In this document: positions 9,193-17,294 of the stretch, one piece after another
Layout of the letters: each line of letters starts with the position of its first letter
Numbering within the stretch: position 1 is the stretch's first letter
Origin: Halocatena marina
GTDB lineage: Archaea; Halobacteriota; Halobacteria; Halobacteriales; Haloarculaceae
NCBI RefSeq assembly: GCF_023276375.1
Contig: NZ_JALLPK010000001.1
Location: 2,914,001 to 2,978,000 of the forward strand
Length of the DNA stretch: 64,000 nt
Direction of reading: 5' to 3'
Translations under genes and position numbers: made by a program
The notes under the pieces: model-generated
What the model was told of the DNA's origin: nothing
The model's input: only the letters and a program-made list of their open reading frames with translations
Databases searched by the model: none

Positions 9193-9360
9193 CTAGACGA
9201 TAGCACCATGTTCCTCCCGAGCATGGTCTCTAAGTTCCTCGGCCGTATCGAACGTCTCACCGCAACTGCATCGGTGTTTCGTCTCCACCGATTTATTAGA
9301 CCCGTTAATGGCCATAGCTCTACCTCGGGCCACACCATTTTGTACGTTATGTTTTTTCAT
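9193..9360 (-). CDS. Small C2H2-like zinc-finger protein
   Basis: A 55-codon gene. The protein begins MKKHNVQNGV and contains the finger RCSCGETFDTAEELRDHA followed by EEHG, that is CxC, a Phe/Leu core and HxxxxH. The ATG at 9360 is preceded, two bases away, by GAGGTG, complementary to the 3' end of archaeal 16S rRNA, which fixes the start well. A second in-frame ATG 15 codons downstream lacks such a site. Haloarchaea encode many zinc-finger proteins under 60 residues; most are uncharacterised and may bind nucleic acid or protein. Zinc ligation by CxC rather than CxxC is slightly unusual. Confidence 0.72.
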   Translation of the reverse strand: MKKHNVQNGVARGRAMAINGSNKSVETKHRCSCGETFDTAEELRDHAREEHGAIV

Positions 9361-9634
9361 ACCACCTCACCCTGAATAAGTGCCACTCACACGATTTGGC
9401 GAATCGCTCTCAAACCGATTCACACCCATCAAGCGCTACTAATCATGAAATAAAAGACGGACGCACCTACTATTGGTTGTAGAGCTATGAATAGACCGCC
9501 GCTCGGTGGATGAATAATCCCACGTGATATAGACAGATAATATATACTTCCTACAGTTGATGTTTCTTTTCGACCCGATTCGAACTGCTCACGAGAGACG
9601 AACGTTTTTATCTCCTGTTGTTCTTTTCCCCAAT
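9361..9634. other. AT-rich intergenic region between divergent genes
   Basis: About 270 bp separate the divergent zinc-finger gene (-) and the TrkA-type gene (+). It is AT-rich, with tracts around 9532-9550 (ataatatatac), and I see no open frame with a credible start. It probably holds both promoters and possibly operators. Confidence 0.5.
9604..9612 (+). promoter_or_regulatory. TATA-like box of the TrkA-type gene
   Basis: The element gtttttatc is centred about 27 bp upstream of the ATG at 9635, supporting that start and a leaderless mRNA. Confidence 0.5.
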
Positions 9635-10291
9635 ATGATGTCCGTAATTGTCGGGTACGGACGGGTTGGCATTAGAACGGCAGACATTCTCCGATCGGAG
9701 GGTCATTCAGTTGTGATCATCGATAACGATCCGGAAAAGGTCGAACGCGCTAACGAGGCAGGATTCGAGGCGCATGAAGGAAGCGGTGACGACGAAGAGA
9801 TACTCGTCGAAGCTGGCGTCAAAACCGCTGATGCGGTCGGTGGCCTAACTGGGGATCTGAACGTGAACCTCAGCGCATGTGTCATTGCAGACAAGTACGA
9901 CTGTCGAACAGTGTTACGGATCGACGACGACTATCACGCAGATATCTATGAGAAGTATGCAGCTGAGGTAGACGAAGTTATTTATCCCGAACGTCTCGGA
10001 GCAGCGGGTGCGAAGACTGCCATTCTCGGTGGAGATTTCGACGTACTTGGGGATTTAACAGAGAGTCTCTCTGCAGGCAGCGTTACCGTCCAAGAGAATG
10101 CAGACGTAATCGGAAACAGAGTTGTTGGAATCGATCTTCCGAACGAAGCGCTCATCTACGCACACGGACGGCAAGGCGAGCCGATGACCATCCCACTCCC
10201 ACAGACGACGATCGAATCGGGTGATGAAATCGCATTCATGGCGGATCCAAGTACTGTCACCGAAGTCCGCACACTGCTCGGCGGTCGATAG
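9635..10291 (+). CDS. TrkA family potassium channel/transport regulatory protein
   Basis: A 218-residue cytosolic protein. The N-terminal Rossmann (RCK/TrkA-N) domain opens with VIVGYGRVGIRTADIL and has an acidic residue at the end of strand 2 (VVIIDNDPEK), typical of NAD binding. The C-terminal half (about 140-218) fits a TrkA-C domain. Such proteins gate Trk/Ktr or Kch-type potassium systems in response to nucleotide. No membrane subunit is adjacent. The two consecutive ATGs at 9635 and 9638 are both possible starts; the longer frame upstream would include the promoter region and is rejected. Confidence 0.88.
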   Translation: MMSVIVGYGRVGIRTADILRSEGHSVVIIDNDPEKVERANEAGFEAHEGSGDDEEILVEAGVKTADAVGGLTGDLNVNLSACVIADKYDCRTVLRIDDDYHADIYEKYAAEVDEVIYPERLGAAGAKTAILGGDFDVLGDLTESLSAGSVTVQENADVIGNRVVGIDLPNEALIYAHGRQGEPMTIPLPQTTIESGDEIAFMADPSTVTEVRTLLGGR

Positions 10292-10453
10292 GAAAAGGCC
10301 GGGCGCACGGTGGGGAGGATGGGGACGAGACCGCAGCGCGCGCCCATTGTTTAATTGACGTACTGCTGCTTAAAGCCACGTCAGACATCCGTCATACCCC
10401 AGTATTGGTTATAGCGTGTGTTCACAACCGCTCTCATTGCTGGTTGACTCCAA

Positions 10454-10828
10454 TCATTTCCAGACGAGCCCGTCGACAGTGGCGCTCATCACCAGTTCGT
10501 TCGTCGTGTGACAGACGATCGAAGCCTTCAGATCGTATCTATCCTCGCGTTCATCGACGTGTTCGTTCGTCCACTCACACGTGACCGTCTCGCCTGTGTA
10601 CACCGGGCTGTGGAAGTCGAATTCCATCGCACGGGCCAGACAGCCGAGATCGCCTCCGATTTTCGTCGGAAGGGTTGCCGTGAGCAGCCCCTGAACGACG
10701 AGCCGGTTCTGCTCGTCTGGCTCGGTGTGTATCGCCTGCTGATCTCCCGACAGTTCACCGAACTGCCTGACGGTCTCTTCGGTGAACGTCCGTTCGTACG
10801 TGTAGACATCTCCCTCCTCAGGTGCCAT
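10454..10828 (-). CDS. MaoC-like (R)-hydratase/dehydratase
   Basis: A 124-residue single hot-dog domain. The core runs from YERTFTEETVRQFGELSGDQQAIH, where the usual MaoC hydratase motif D-x(4)-H is present in altered form, through QGLLTATLPTKIGGD to FHSPVYTGETVTCEW. Relatives hydrate enoyl-CoAs, but the atypical active-site segment makes the substrate uncertain. The start MAPEEGDVY at 10828 is preferred over an ATG 46 codons upstream whose extra residues look non-coding. It converges with the upstream TrkA-type gene. No acyl-CoA genes flank it. Confidence 0.8.
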   Translation of the reverse strand: MAPEEGDVYTYERTFTEETVRQFGELSGDQQAIHTEPDEQNRLVVQGLLTATLPTKIGGDLGCLARAMEFDFHSPVYTGETVTCEWTNEHVDEREDRYDLKASIVCHTTNELVMSATVDGLVWK

Positions 10829-10953
10829 CGGTATCAGCGTTTTGAACAGAGGGACGTATATTTCGTGGGCATCGATTCGGACCGACAGCACGAGTGAGCA
10901 CGATCGTTTTACTGGACCAGTGGATGTTTGCTCACAGAGAGTGCAGATAGAGC

Positions 10954-11046
10954 ATGGACTGGACAACGTTGTTCGAGCGGGCGACAGAGTATGAGGTAAC
11001 CATCGAAGAAATCGAAACCGCGCTCTCTGAGCGACGCAATGACTGA
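10954..11046 (+). CDS. 30-residue haloarchaeal leader gene
   Basis: A short gene encoding MDWTTLFERATEY...ALSERRND, acidic and probably helical. It ends with ATGACTGA, so it overlaps the start of the next gene by eight bases, a typical sign of translational coupling. Similar tiny genes upstream of this PIN-like gene occur in other haloarchaea from memory, but I could not check this. Function unknown; it could be a small partner, an antitoxin-like peptide, or a translational coupler. Confidence 0.6.
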   Translation: MDWTTLFERATEYEVTIEEIETALSERRND

Positions 11047-11497
11047 AATAACGCGCATTGTCGCAGACGCCGACGTGCTCGCCGCCGATCTCCTTGTCGG
11101 TGGGAGCGCTCGTGATGCGCTCACTCTCGTTCGGTCACACTCGTGGATCGAGCTCATCGCAAGTGACCCGCTGCTCGTGGACGCTAAAGCGATCATCGCT
11201 GCACTGACCACCGATGAGCTCGCGGACGATTGGCGTGAAACAATCGAACGAGAGCGGGTCGCAGTCGAGCATCCACCGGATGACCATCCCGCGCTCGCGT
11301 CTGCCTACCGAGGTGAAGCCGCACACATTCTCTCATTCGACGAACGGCTCCAGAGTGCGAAAGCAGGCGTAGCACTCAAACAACACGTAGATACAAGCGT
11401 CAAGCATCCCGACGCGTTCGTTCGCCTGTTCGATCCAGAACAGCTCCACGAAATCGTGTTCGATGAACCATATCCGGGCCCAGATCGTGTGCCGTGA
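11039..11497 (+). CDS. PIN-like domain protein (probably DUF7384)
   Basis: A 152-residue protein beginning MTEITRIVADADVLAADLLV, where the Asp pair resembles the first acidic site of PIN nucleases. A second possible acidic region is ILSFDERLQSAKAGVALK, again PIN-like (xxDExL). It may be a nuclease or an inactive relative. The family appears haloarchaeal and unstudied. It is coupled to a 30-codon gene just upstream. The start at 11039 is set by that overlap. Confidence 0.75.
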   Translation: MTEITRIVADADVLAADLLVGGSARDALTLVRSHSWIELIASDPLLVDAKAIIAALTTDELADDWRETIERERVAVEHPPDDHPALASAYRGEAAHILSFDERLQSAKAGVALKQHVDTSVKHPDAFVRLFDPEQLHEIVFDEPYPGPDRVP

Positions 11498-11571
11498 GAT
11501 CGGTACGGGCGACTTGTTTCGAACAGCTCTGCATAGATGACCGAACGGATCATTCGTAAACAGAATGAAGG

Positions 11572-12222
11572 CTACCGTTTGGCGAACCAGTCGCCGAATT
11601 TAGCGAGTGCTCGGCCTCGATGAGAGATCGCATTCTTCTCTTCTGCAGTCATCTCCGCGAACGTCGTTCCATTGTGTTCGAAGATGGGATCGTAGCCAAA
11701 GCCTCCCTCGCCGCGTGGTTCGACGATACGACCGAGGACAGTTCCCTCAAACAGTTTAACAGGAACAGTGCCGGAGTCGACGGTGTCGTCCGTTGTTGCC
11801 GTTGCACGCTCGTCTGCCGCGAGGTCCTGCCCTCGTCGGCCACGATCAACCGGTTCCGGTGTCGCTCCAAACGATTCACCGTCGCAGTAGGCGATGACAC
11901 ATCGGAAAGATGCCGACGCCCGATCCGAATCCGTTTGCTGGGCGCGGGCGATCTGACCAACCTGTTCGACGCCCAGTGTCTCTTCGACGAACGCCGAGTA
12001 CGGGCCAGGAAACCCATCGAGCGCGTCGATGAATAGACCCGCGTCATCGACGATCACTGGTTCACCGACGTGCTCGAACGCGGCGCGTGCGCCGTAGGCT
12101 GCGATCGGTGCGAGCGTCTCCGACTGGATTTCCTGATAGTCGTAATCCAACGGCGTTACTTGATCGAGGTATTCGCGTGCCTCTCGAACCTTGCCAGCGT
12201 TCGTCGTCACGTAATGGAGCAT
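11572..12222 (-). CDS. RdgB/HAM1 family non-canonical purine NTP pyrophosphatase
   Basis: A 216-residue enzyme that hydrolyses dITP, ITP and XTP to monophosphates, keeping non-canonical purines out of nucleic acids. Motifs: TTNAGKVREAREYL (substrate loop), VIVDDAGLFIDALDGFPGPYSA (split here across the catalytic Asp region), GEGGFGYDPIF and ISHRGRAL. It is longer than the usual 185-200 residues because of an insertion, roughly residues 117-155, rich in Asp/Thr/Arg, between the central strands. An alternative start lies three codons upstream (12231). Transcribed convergently to the PIN-like gene; DUF5808 and kae1 follow upstream on the same strand. Confidence 0.92.
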   Translation of the reverse strand: MLHYVTTNAGKVREAREYLDQVTPLDYDYQEIQSETLAPIAAYGARAAFEHVGEPVIVDDAGLFIDALDGFPGPYSAFVEETLGVEQVGQIARAQQTDSDRASASFRCVIAYCDGESFGATPEPVDRGRRGQDLAADERATATTDDTVDSGTVPVKLFEGTVLGRIVEPRGEGGFGYDPIFEHNGTTFAEMTAEEKNAISHRGRALAKFGDWFAKR

Positions 12223-12295
12223 GGTATCCATGCGGCGGTGACGAGAAAAGAACCGTCGATTCAGATGTTACGTCTGTTGTCGTTGGAGAATCGCG

Positions 12296-12565
12296 TCAGT
12301 CGACGATGACCTCAACCGGTTCGTCCTCGTCGAGCATTTCCGACTCCTCGCTGTGGCGTTGGTGATAGAAGAGAACGCCAGCGATAGCGAGAACGATCCA
12401 CGACCGCCAGTTGGCGAGATTCAGCGTGTAGCCGATTCCGAAGGGCTTCTCGACGAGCATTCCTTCGTCGGGCCGCCAGTACGAGGACAGCATCCGTCCA
12501 ACGCTTGGACGCTCGAAATTGTACGGGATACCGAACAATTCACCGGATTGCGGTTTATCGACCAT
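12296..12565 (-). CDS. DUF5808 family membrane-associated protein
   Basis: An 89-residue haloarchaeal protein. The N-terminal half carries the family block SGELFGIPYNFERPSV and YWRPDEGMLVEKPFGIGYTL; it is followed by one hydrophobic span (WIVLAIAGVLFYH) and an acidic tail. Function unknown. ATG 12565 is chosen over one 13 codons upstream because the conserved block starts just after it. It lies between kae1-bud32 and rdgB on the same strand. Confidence 0.82.
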   Translation of the reverse strand: MVDKPQSGELFGIPYNFERPSVGRMLSSYWRPDEGMLVEKPFGIGYTLNLANWRSWIVLAIAGVLFYHQRHSEESEMLDEDEPVEVIVD

Positions 12566-12668
12566 GCAACGTGGTATGTCGGGCACAGTTAAACCGTTTA
12601 CCACAGTCGAGTTACAGCAGAAGAAATTCAGATCAGTAGAGTATAGCTAAAATTAGTTTAGCGAGCGC

Positions 12669-14237
12669 TTACGATTGATATCGACCGCGTCCTTCAATCT
12701 CGCGCAGTTGACTGATGGCCGTCTCGTCACCGATCTCGCGGTATGCATCCTCAAACGCAGTAGCGAGTGGTTCGGGATCTTCTGCGGTCCCATCGAGACT
12801 CTGGTGAAACACGTGGAGGTCCATCGCGTAGTCTTCGACTGTATCGCTGTAGTACGCGAGGCCGAAGTCGATGAGCCACGTCTGTCCCTCGACGCGGACG
12901 TTTCGGGTCGTTGGATCGCCGTGAACGATTCCGACGTCGTGAAGCGTTGCGAGCGAGCGAGCAACATCTCGAACGTGTGCTTCGGTGAGGTCATCTCGGA
13001 GATCAGCATTCCCGACGTGCTCGAAGACGAGTCGATGCTCAGGAACATCCACGTCACGGAGAACTGGCGTCGGCACGCCAGCGCGCCGACTGTCGCTCGT
13101 TACCCGCGCTTCAGAACGGATCCGTTCTCGACGTAGACGCTCGTCGAGTGCAGGATGGCGGTAGCGCTTTGGAACGCGCGTTTTCACCATCGTCTCTCCG
13201 ACGTGTTCGACTGTCGCCTCTGCGCCGCGCTGGGGTTCATCGCTAATCGAATGGGTCGGAGGGGACTGTGTGGACCGCCACGTCACTCCGACTTCATCAG
13301 GGCGGAACTTCGGACGGACCCGCGAGTCTTCGATGGCGATGGTATCATCGACAGCGGCCATTTTCGCACCGAGAACAGCGATCATAGCGGCGTTATCCCG
13401 CAGGAACCGTGCCTCAGGCGCGTAAAACGATGCTCCGCGATCCTCACACATCGTTTCGAGCATCTCCTGCAGACGGTGATTCTGGCCGACGCCCCCACCG
13501 AGAACGAGTTCGTTAGACCCCGTGAGCGAGAGCGCACGCTCTGAGACTTCCGCGAGCATGGCAAAGATCGTTTCCTGAAGCGAGAAGCAGATGTCTTCGA
13601 GTGCTTCACCGTCGTCGTAGGCTTCTTTTGCCGCGCTCATGATGCCAGAGAATGAGAAATCCATCCCCTTGACCACGTACGGGAGGTCGATGTACTCGCC
13701 ATCCGTGGCAGCTGCTTCGACTTTCGGACCACCGGGATGAGACCACCCGACGTGGCGGGTAAACTTATCGATCGCGTTGCCGACGCCGGTGTCCATCGTC
13801 TCACCGAGCATCCGGTAGCGGCCGTTGTGGAATCCGAGCAAATGGGCATTTGCTCCGCTCGCGTTCAGACAGACCGGTGATTCAAAGCCCGAATGATGTC
13901 TGCCGATTTCGAGATGTGCGAGCATGTGATTGACGCCGACAAGCGGAACGTCTAGTGTTCCCGCGAGCGCCCGTGCCGCTGTCCCGACGATTCGCAAGCA
14001 CGGCCCAAGCCCCGGACCACGGGAGAACGCGACGGCGTCGATCTGGTCGGTGGCGTCACGCGCATCACCAACGACTTCGGGAATGGCCTCGCGCATGTGC
14101 TCTGCGGCCTCACGGGGGTGAATGCCACCGCTTTCGGGCTGGTATGCGTCGGTGAAAATCGTCGTTCGATTGGTCTCTGTATCGTAGATGGCTGCGCTCG
14201 CAGCCCACGCGGTGCCCTCGATACCGAGAACGCGCAT
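12669..14237 (-). CDS. Kae1-Bud32 fusion: tRNA t6A synthase with kinase/ATPase domain
   Basis: A 522-residue fusion, as in most Euryarchaeota. Residues 1-325 are Kae1: MRVLGIEGTAWAAS, the metal-binding His pair in HMLAHLE, SGANAHLLG, and GGGVGQNHRL. Residues 340-522 are Bud32: invariant Lys region near KRYRHPALDERL, IVHGDPTTRNV (catalytic Asp/Asn; usually GDLTTSN) and LIDFGLAYYS (DFG). The KEOPS complex makes N6-threonylcarbamoyladenosine at tRNA position 37 for ANN codons. The ATG at 14237 is followed immediately by the family N-terminus. It starts only 22 bp after rps24e; the rps27ae gene usually found between them is absent. Confidence 0.95.
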   Translation of the reverse strand: MRVLGIEGTAWAASAAIYDTETNRTTIFTDAYQPESGGIHPREAAEHMREAIPEVVGDARDATDQIDAVAFSRGPGLGPCLRIVGTAARALAGTLDVPLVGVNHMLAHLEIGRHHSGFESPVCLNASGANAHLLGFHNGRYRMLGETMDTGVGNAIDKFTRHVGWSHPGGPKVEAAATDGEYIDLPYVVKGMDFSFSGIMSAAKEAYDDGEALEDICFSLQETIFAMLAEVSERALSLTGSNELVLGGGVGQNHRLQEMLETMCEDRGASFYAPEARFLRDNAAMIAVLGAKMAAVDDTIAIEDSRVRPKFRPDEVGVTWRSTQSPPTHSISDEPQRGAEATVEHVGETMVKTRVPKRYRHPALDERLRRERIRSEARVTSDSRRAGVPTPVLRDVDVPEHRLVFEHVGNADLRDDLTEAHVRDVARSLATLHDVGIVHGDPTTRNVRVEGQTWLIDFGLAYYSDTVEDYAMDLHVFHQSLDGTAEDPEPLATAFEDAYREIGDETAISQLREIEGRGRYQS

Positions 14238-14259
14238 CCCTCTACTCCTGTCCGTCGAT

Positions 14260-14583
14260 TCAGGCCTCTTCGGCCTCACTCTCAGTGTCTGCGTTCTCCG
14301 TCTCGACGCCGATCTTGTTCCGTTCGAGCATGTACGACTGCTCGACATCGCGGGCGCGCTGGGCGCTCTGGTACACTTTTGCGTACCCGATGGTCTTTCG
14401 CATCCCGTACTTTGTATCGAGTTTGTGGATGACGACCTCGTCCGCGTCCTTGTTCAACTTGGCTGCGAGACTGTCGCGGACGGAGAGCCGCGATGGTGTC
14501 GCTTCCTCGTGAGTCACTCGAAATCGTACATCAGAGCGGTGTAACATCGGGTTACCCTCTTCGGCGATGATCTCGATGTCCAT
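14260..14583 (-). CDS. rps24e: 30S ribosomal protein S24e
   Basis: A 107-residue protein with the S24e core: MDIEIIAEEGNPMLHRSDV, then TPSRLSVRDSLAAKLN, EVVIHKLDTKYGMRKTIGYAKVY (this stretch is diagnostic) and an acidic tail. A component of the small ribosomal subunit. Followed closely by kae1-bud32, so probably one transcript. Confidence 0.96.
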   Translation of the reverse strand: MDIEIIAEEGNPMLHRSDVRFRVTHEEATPSRLSVRDSLAAKLNKDADEVVIHKLDTKYGMRKTIGYAKVYQSAQRARDVEQSYMLERNKIGVETENADTESEAEEA

Positions 14584-14608
14584 GGTACCGTTACTTGCCC
14601 CCGAAACG

Positions 14609-14619
14609 ACTAAAAGGAT
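14609..14619 (-). promoter_or_regulatory. TATA-like box of rps24e-kae1
   Basis: On the minus strand the element reads aatccttttagt and lies 26-36 bp upstream of the S24e ATG. A second AT-rich stretch (14660-14668) further upstream could be another promoter. Confidence 0.45.
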
Positions 14620-14853
14620 TTCGAAGCCGTGAGGTCTCAGTGGCCCGAAGAGAGGATACTTTTTTTAAGACAGTTTACACCCAACCGAGTCTGGCTGAGA
14701 GAGGATCGTGTTTCAGCCGAGGTGTCTCAGGAGTGGCCTTTTTTGGACAGTTCGTCGTGTCCTTTCCGATGACGAAATTGTTAGGTTTGGCCAATGGATC
14801 GCTCGGCACACTCGTGCATCTCGTCTATGACTCTCATTCTTTATTCTTGTCCC

Positions 14854-16092
14854 TCACGTGGCACCTGCCAACTCGGCGAGTGCACCTGCGAGGACGGTTG
14901 TTGCGCTCGCACAATCGTCCCAGTCGGTCCATTCCTGTGGACTGTGCGAGATGCCTGCACAGGAGGGAGCAAAGAGCATCCCGCTGTCGGTGACGCGTGC
15001 GATGTGCATCGTATCGTGGGCTGCCCCCGAGTGCAGCGTCATCGTTTCGATGGTTGCCCGCTCGCCTGCGTCGTGGAGCACTCGCTGGCACCGTTCGCTC
15101 ATTGCTACCGGTTCGAGATCGAAATGGCGCTTGCAGGTCGTGTTGACGCCGCGTGTTTCGGTGAGTTGTTCGAGCGTTTGTCGCATCTGCTCGACGATCG
15201 CGTTCATCGATTCGTACTCCGTGCTTCGGATATCGACACCCATCGAAACGCGTTCGGGGATGACGTTCGTCGCGTTCGGTTCGACGGTGAGCCGACCGAC
15301 GGTTCCAACCGCTGGCGCGCGTTCGGAGGCAGCCCGCGCCGCGTTTTCGACGGCCGTCACGAACTCGCCTGCCGCCGCAAGCGCATCGGTACGTTCGTCC
15401 ATTGGCGTCGATCCGGCGTGATTTGCCTCTCCTTCGATGTGGACATCACAGTGTGTAATCCCCGTGATGTCGGTGACAACTCCCGCCGGAGGATTGGCTC
15501 GTTCGAGCGCGATGTGCTGTTCGATGTGGAGTTCGAGCCACGCGTCCCACGTGCTGGCGTCGAGGCGTCCCGTTCCACAAAAACCGATCTCTTCGAGGGC
15601 CGTTTCGAGCGTCTGACCGGTGTCATCACTCAGTGAGAGAGCTTCCTCAATTGACCGCTGACCGCACGCAACCGATGATCCGAGCAAGCCGGAACTGAAC
15701 GTCGTTCCCTCCTCTTCGGTGAACGAGACAACGTCGATGGGACGCTCGGGGCTGCGGTCAGCGTCCTGCATGGCACGAACGCTTTCGAGGGCTGCGTACA
15801 CCCCCAATGGCCCGTCAAAGATTCCACCCTCGGGTACCGAATCGAGATGGCTCCCAGATGCGACAGGAGCACCGCTTGCTCCCTCAGGCACCCATCTTCC
15901 GACGATGTTTCCGACGCTATCGATACGAATCGATAACCCAGCGTCGTCTAACCGCTCAAGGAAGTATTCGCGTGCTTTTTGGTTTGCGTCGCTTCCGGTG
16001 AGGACGGTTCGTCCGTGACCATCGCCATCAAGTGTGCCAAACGTGGCGGTCGTCTCGATATCCGTCCGAAGCCGGTCAGTAGAAATATCCAT
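14854..16092 (-). CDS. M20-family amidase/carbamoylase (allantoate or N-carbamoyl amino acid hydrolase type)
   Basis: A 412-residue metalloenzyme of the hydantoinase/carbamoylase branch. Motifs: GSHLDSVPEGGIFDGPLGV (two metal ligands), VSFTEEEGTTFSSG, LELHIEQHIAL, and near the C-terminus LHSGAAHDTMHIA. These residues bind a di-metal centre and the dimer-supplied substrate site. Members release ammonia or carbamate from N-carbamoyl amino acids, allantoate or ureidoglycolate. Substrate not determinable here. The start MDISTDRLRTDIE at 16092 fits the family. ADH lies just upstream on the same strand, 60 bp away, so they may share a transcript. Confidence 0.9.
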   Translation of the reverse strand: MDISTDRLRTDIETTATFGTLDGDGHGRTVLTGSDANQKAREYFLERLDDAGLSIRIDSVGNIVGRWVPEGASGAPVASGSHLDSVPEGGIFDGPLGVYAALESVRAMQDADRSPERPIDVVSFTEEEGTTFSSGLLGSSVACGQRSIEEALSLSDDTGQTLETALEEIGFCGTGRLDASTWDAWLELHIEQHIALERANPPAGVVTDITGITHCDVHIEGEANHAGSTPMDERTDALAAAGEFVTAVENAARAASERAPAVGTVGRLTVEPNATNVIPERVSMGVDIRSTEYESMNAIVEQMRQTLEQLTETRGVNTTCKRHFDLEPVAMSERCQRVLHDAGERATIETMTLHSGAAHDTMHIARVTDSGMLFAPSCAGISHSPQEWTDWDDCASATTVLAGALAELAGAT

Positions 16093-16152
16093 GTGTAATG
16101 ATCCCGAGACGAGCGGTATATTGTGCGCGGATCGCACCACTTCGCTCTTCGG

Positions 16153-17193
16153 TTACGGTGTGATGACAGCTCTGCCCTCAATCTCGCGGTGTTCGAGTTT
16201 CTCTGCGACGGTGTTGATCTCATCGAGCGAGTAGCGCGAAGTGTGGAGTTCGACGTCTCCCTGCTCGACGAGCGCAACGAGTTCCTGCAGTTCGGTGTAT
16301 TTCCCGACGAGCGTTCCGCGGTAGGCGAATTCTCCGTTGACGAACGCTTGTGAAGGCTCGTGAACATGCCCACCATATCCGACGATGTGATGGTCACCAC
16401 CGGGGGCAAGGACATCGGGGGCGACGGCTGTCGTTTCATCACTGCCGACGAAATCGAGCACCTGTTCTGCTCCCACGCCATCGGTCAACGATTCGATCTC
16501 GGCGGCGAGATCATCTGTTGTGGAGTTGATCGTGTGGTCTGTCCCGAGGCGCTCAGCCAGATCGAGTGCTTCGTCTTTGATGTCGACTGCAACGAGCGTG
16601 GCGGCGGACATGGCCGAAAGACATTGCAGCCCAATATGACCGAGTCCACCGATCCCAATGACGATGGCATACGACCCAGGGACGAGTTCGGTTGCTGCCT
16701 TCTTTGCGGCGTGATAAGCCGTGATCCCAGCATCGGCGTGCGGTGCGATATCGACCGGATCAACACCGTCTGGAAGGGTGATCACCGCACGCTCGTTGGT
16801 GAGCAGATACTCTGCGAAGCCGCCATCGGTGTTCAACCCCGGGAAGGCGACGTTTTCGCAGTACATATCCTCACCCATTCGACAGGCCCTGCACACCCCG
16901 CAGGTTCGAACAGGGTGACAGATAACCTGATCTCCCTCAGAGACCATCGTCACGCTGTCGCCGACCTCAGCAACGGTTCCGCTGTTCTCGTGTCCGAGCG
17001 TCATCGGTAGGTCTTGGGGCATATACTCCGTCCACATTCCTTCGATGACGTGATTGTCTGTCTGACACCAGCCCGCCCCCTCAATCTCGATTACGACCTC
17101 GTCAGGAGCGGTCGCCGCAGGGCGGTCGAGCTCGTCGATACTGAGCGCAGTGCTCATGTCGTCCGTGTACTCGTGGAGACGCGCTGCTTGCAT
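16153..17193 (-). CDS. NAD(P)-dependent zinc alcohol dehydrogenase
   Basis: A 346-residue medium-chain dehydrogenase. Catalytic zinc ligands lie in GAGWCQTDNHV and LGHENSG; the structural zinc site has four Cys in CGVCRACRMGEDMYC. The dinucleotide fold is GIGGLGHIGLQCL, ending strand 2 with Asp (VAVDIKDE), which suggests NAD rather than NADP. The last block is YSLDEINTVAEKLEHREIEGRAVI. It is divergent from an amidohydrolase and MIP18 gene. In actinobacterial propane-monooxygenase clusters, related ADH, amidohydrolase and MIP18 genes are neighbours; oxidation of a secondary alcohol is therefore a possible role, by inference. Confidence 0.93.
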   Translation of the reverse strand: MQAARLHEYTDDMSTALSIDELDRPAATAPDEVVIEIEGAGWCQTDNHVIEGMWTEYMPQDLPMTLGHENSGTVAEVGDSVTMVSEGDQVICHPVRTCGVCRACRMGEDMYCENVAFPGLNTDGGFAEYLLTNERAVITLPDGVDPVDIAPHADAGITAYHAAKKAATELVPGSYAIVIGIGGLGHIGLQCLSAMSAATLVAVDIKDEALDLAERLGTDHTINSTTDDLAAEIESLTDGVGAEQVLDFVGSDETTAVAPDVLAPGGDHHIVGYGGHVHEPSQAFVNGEFAYRGTLVGKYTELQELVALVEQGDVELHTSRYSLDEINTVAEKLEHREIEGRAVITP

Positions 17194-17294
17194 GATAGCA
17201 TATACCAATTAGAACGAGTAAAAGGTATTGTCTCTCTGAATACTAATGCACTCGCCGAAAGTCATTTGTTATCGCACCACACACTAGTGTGCGT

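Noticed and set aside
14794..15636. 280-aa open frame on the plus strand
   Set aside because: It is the antisense shadow of the M20 hydrolase gene, which has clear family motifs on the minus strand; the antisense protein has no recognisable domain.
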